64,000 bases of DNA from SZUA-430 sp965227535. Its GTDB lineage: Bacteria > Pseudomonadota > Alphaproteobacteria > Micropepsales > Micropepsaceae. The stretch spans positions 62,001 to 126,000 of the forward strand of contig OZ245761.1 in the NCBI GenBank assembly GCA_965227535.1, written 5' to 3'. The translations under genes and the position numbers were made by a program. The notes under the pieces were generated by a model, which saw only the letters and a list, made by a program, of their open reading frames with translations, did not search any database and was not told the DNA's origin. Shown here piece by piece: positions 62,660 through 64,000 of this stretch (positions are counted from its first letter, which is position 1; each line of letters starts with the position of its first letter).

Positions 62660-62688
62660 CGCCGGAATTCAGCTCGAATTTTCCGGCG
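62660..62688. other. Inverted repeat in panE-like/sensor spacer
   Basis: Arms CGCCGGAA and TTCCGGCG pair perfectly around a 13-base loop that itself holds TTC/GAA. It has no T-run, so it is more likely an operator or structured leader than a terminator. Confidence 0.4.
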
Positions 62689-62715
62689 GAATGTTCTATA
62701 TTTGTTCATGCCGGT

Positions 62716-62795
62716 GTGACGCCACGTGATGGCAATGTGACGGCAGCGTGACGCCATTTTCCGCAGAAGTCAGCCAATGTGATGGCGTGACGGAT
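62716..62795 (+). repeat. Helically phased GTGAYGGCA repeats
   Basis: Units of GTGACGCCA, GTGATGGCA, GTGACGGCA and GTGACGCCA start at 62716, 62726, 62737 and 62748 (10, 11 and 11 bases apart). Further units start at 62779 (31 bases on, close to three turns) and 62787. They lie between the divergent panE-like gene and the sensor gene, 98 bases before its start. A cooperative DNA-binding site array is inferred. Confidence 0.6.
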
Positions 62796-62892
62796 CAGAT
62801 TGCATGTGTTTTTTGAAACCGATGGAACCCGGGCTTTCGTCGAACGTTTACAACCCCTTGAGCATCGAACCGTCCGGGGGGATGGGATCCAA

Positions 62893-64000
62893 ATGATGAA
62901 TGCGGAAGTCCTCGCGCGTGCCGTATCGGCCTGGGAGGCTGTGTCCGCGGTGGACCAGGTGCTGTTCGATGCCGTTCCCGCAGCACTCACCATCTGCACC
63001 TCCGACGGCGCTATCCTTCGCGCCAACTCCCGCGCAACCGCGTTCTTCCATCGCAGCGGCGCGCGCCCCGTCCGGCTTCTCGCTGCCGATGGCGCAGCCC
63101 TCGCCGACAGGACATTTCCGGCGGGCTCAACCGTAACGCTGGAAGGTCCGGACGGCGCGCGCGCGACCGGTATCGCCGACATCGAACAACTGCGCGACGC
63201 CCAAGGTCGGATCCAGGGCTTCACCGCCTGCTTCCACGATCACGCATCCCGCAATCTGGGCGAACATGCGTCGGTCGCCCAGCACGCGGACGATCAGGAG
63301 ACGCTGTACCGCTTCACCGATGAACTCTACCGCGCGGAAAACGCGGACGGTGTATACGCCGCGGCCCTCGACGCCATTCAAAGCGGCCTGCGCTGCAAAC
63401 GCGCGTCGATTCTGTTGTTCGACGACGAAAGCATGATGCGCTTCGTCGCCTCTCGCGGCCTGTCGTCGTCGTATTGCAAGGCGGTCGAAGGCCACTCGCC
63501 GTGGAAGCCCGCCGATCGCGATCCGCAGCCGATTTGCATCGCCGACATCGACACATCCGATCAGCCGGAATCGCTGAAGGCGACCGTCAAGGCCGAGGGC
63601 ATCCGCTCGCTCGCCTTCATCCCGCTGGCCGAGAACGGCGTCATCATAGGCAAGTTCATGGCCTACCATGACGAGCCGCACACCTTCACCGAAGACGAAC
63701 TCAACCTGGGCGTCACCATCGCCCGCCAGCTCGGTTTCAGCGTTGCCCGCACCCGCGCGCGGGACGCGCGGCACGCTGCCGAGGCCCAACTGCGCCGCAG
63801 CGAGGAACACTCGCGCTCCGTATTCGACCATGCCGGCTTGGGCATCGTCGCGATGGACCGCAACTATGTCATCTCAAGCGCGAACGAAGCGTTCGCCGCG
63901 ATTTGCGGACATTCGATCGACGACCTGATCGGCCGCTCGTGCCTGGATCTCACGCATCCCGACGACACCGATAAGAACGATGCCGCACTCGAAGAACTGA
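62893..64000 (+). CDS. PAS-GAF-PAS sensor protein, C-terminus outside window
   Basis: From ATG 62893 at least 369 residues are seen: a first PAS-like domain (about 22-110), a GAF domain (about 140-285, with YRAENADGVYAAALDAI, LRCKRASILLFDD and IIGKFMAYHDEPHTF), and a second PAS (from about 300, with SVFDHAGLGIVAMDRNYV and GRSCLDLTHPDD). Such proteins usually end in a histidine kinase or GGDEF domain, which cannot be seen. No haem or photopigment motif is recognised. Confidence 0.85.
   Translation, partial: MMNAEVLARAVSAWEAVSAVDQVLFDAVPAALTICTSDGAILRANSRATAFFHRSGARPVRLLAADGAALADRTFPAGSTVTLEGPDGARATGIADIEQLRDAQGRIQGFTACFHDHASRNLGEHASVAQHADDQETLYRFTDELYRAENADGVYAAALDAIQSGLRCKRASILLFDDESMMRFVASRGLSSSYCKAVEGHSPWKPADRDPQPICIADIDTSDQPESLKATVKAEGIRSLAFIPLAENGVIIGKFMAYHDEPHTFTEDELNLGVTIARQLGFSVARTRARDARHAAEAQLRRSEEHSRSVFDHAGLGIVAMDRNYVISSANEAFAAICGHSIDDLIGRSCLDLTHPDDTDKNDAALEEL

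Overview
The window is about 64 kb of GC-rich, densely packed chromosome from an alphaproteobacterium. The evidence is a 5-aminolevulinate synthase (C4 haem route), a MucR regulator, a ribBA gene with a degenerate second domain, a K+-independent H+-pyrophosphatase, a Cbp3-type chaperone, and the run DUF177-rpmF-plsX-fabH-ihfA-merR-tRNA-Pro. I cannot name the genus from the sequence alone.

Left edge (1-3.1 kb): the right end of what looks like a genomic island inserted at the 5' end of dusA. It holds a truncated (by the window) protein with a HEPN-like motif, a frameshifted AlpA-type gene and a tyrosine integrase pointing away from dusA. The island continues out of the window to the left.

3.1-38.6 kb is mostly core metabolism: dusA, a TauE exporter, phosphomannomutase, phnN, a membrane retropepsin, cobA, an MFS carrier, the N-degron transferase bpt, motB, a flavin reductase, a SulP-STAS-cNMP transporter, hemB, a valine-degradation set (isobutyryl-CoA dehydrogenase, 3-hydroxyisobutyryl-CoA hydrolase, mmsB), a MarR regulator, hemA, mucR, and an nrdR-ribD-ribE-ribBA-ribH-nusB-thiL operon. 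These are followed by hppA, bamE, the Cbp3-like chaperone, the lipid/ribosome cluster and tRNA-Pro(GGG).

38.6-54.1 kb is an accessory catabolic or signalling block. It has two alpha/beta hydrolases, a stand-alone winged-helix regulator, and a large periplasmic-propeller histidine kinase with its NarL-type regulator. It also has two four-gene operons: isochorismatase-like hydrolase, YtcJ-like amidohydrolase, DoxX, MFS; and carotenoid oxygenase, SDR, SMP-30-like, exported protein. Four transcription units here start with copies of one conserved box (core TTTAACCGCGCTTAACT, with variants), which suggests a local regulon. I consider this the most interesting unexplained signal in the window.

54.1-64 kb holds a double-domain SDH-type serine protease with one inactive half, a large-subunit catalase with a good general-stress (EcfG-type) promoter, and a DAO-type oxidoreductase and cupin. 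It also holds a His-rich/HupE/small membrane anchor metal module, a ketopantoate reductase-like protein, and a PAS-GAF-PAS sensor cut by the window edge. Between the last two lie a hairpin and helically phased repeats.
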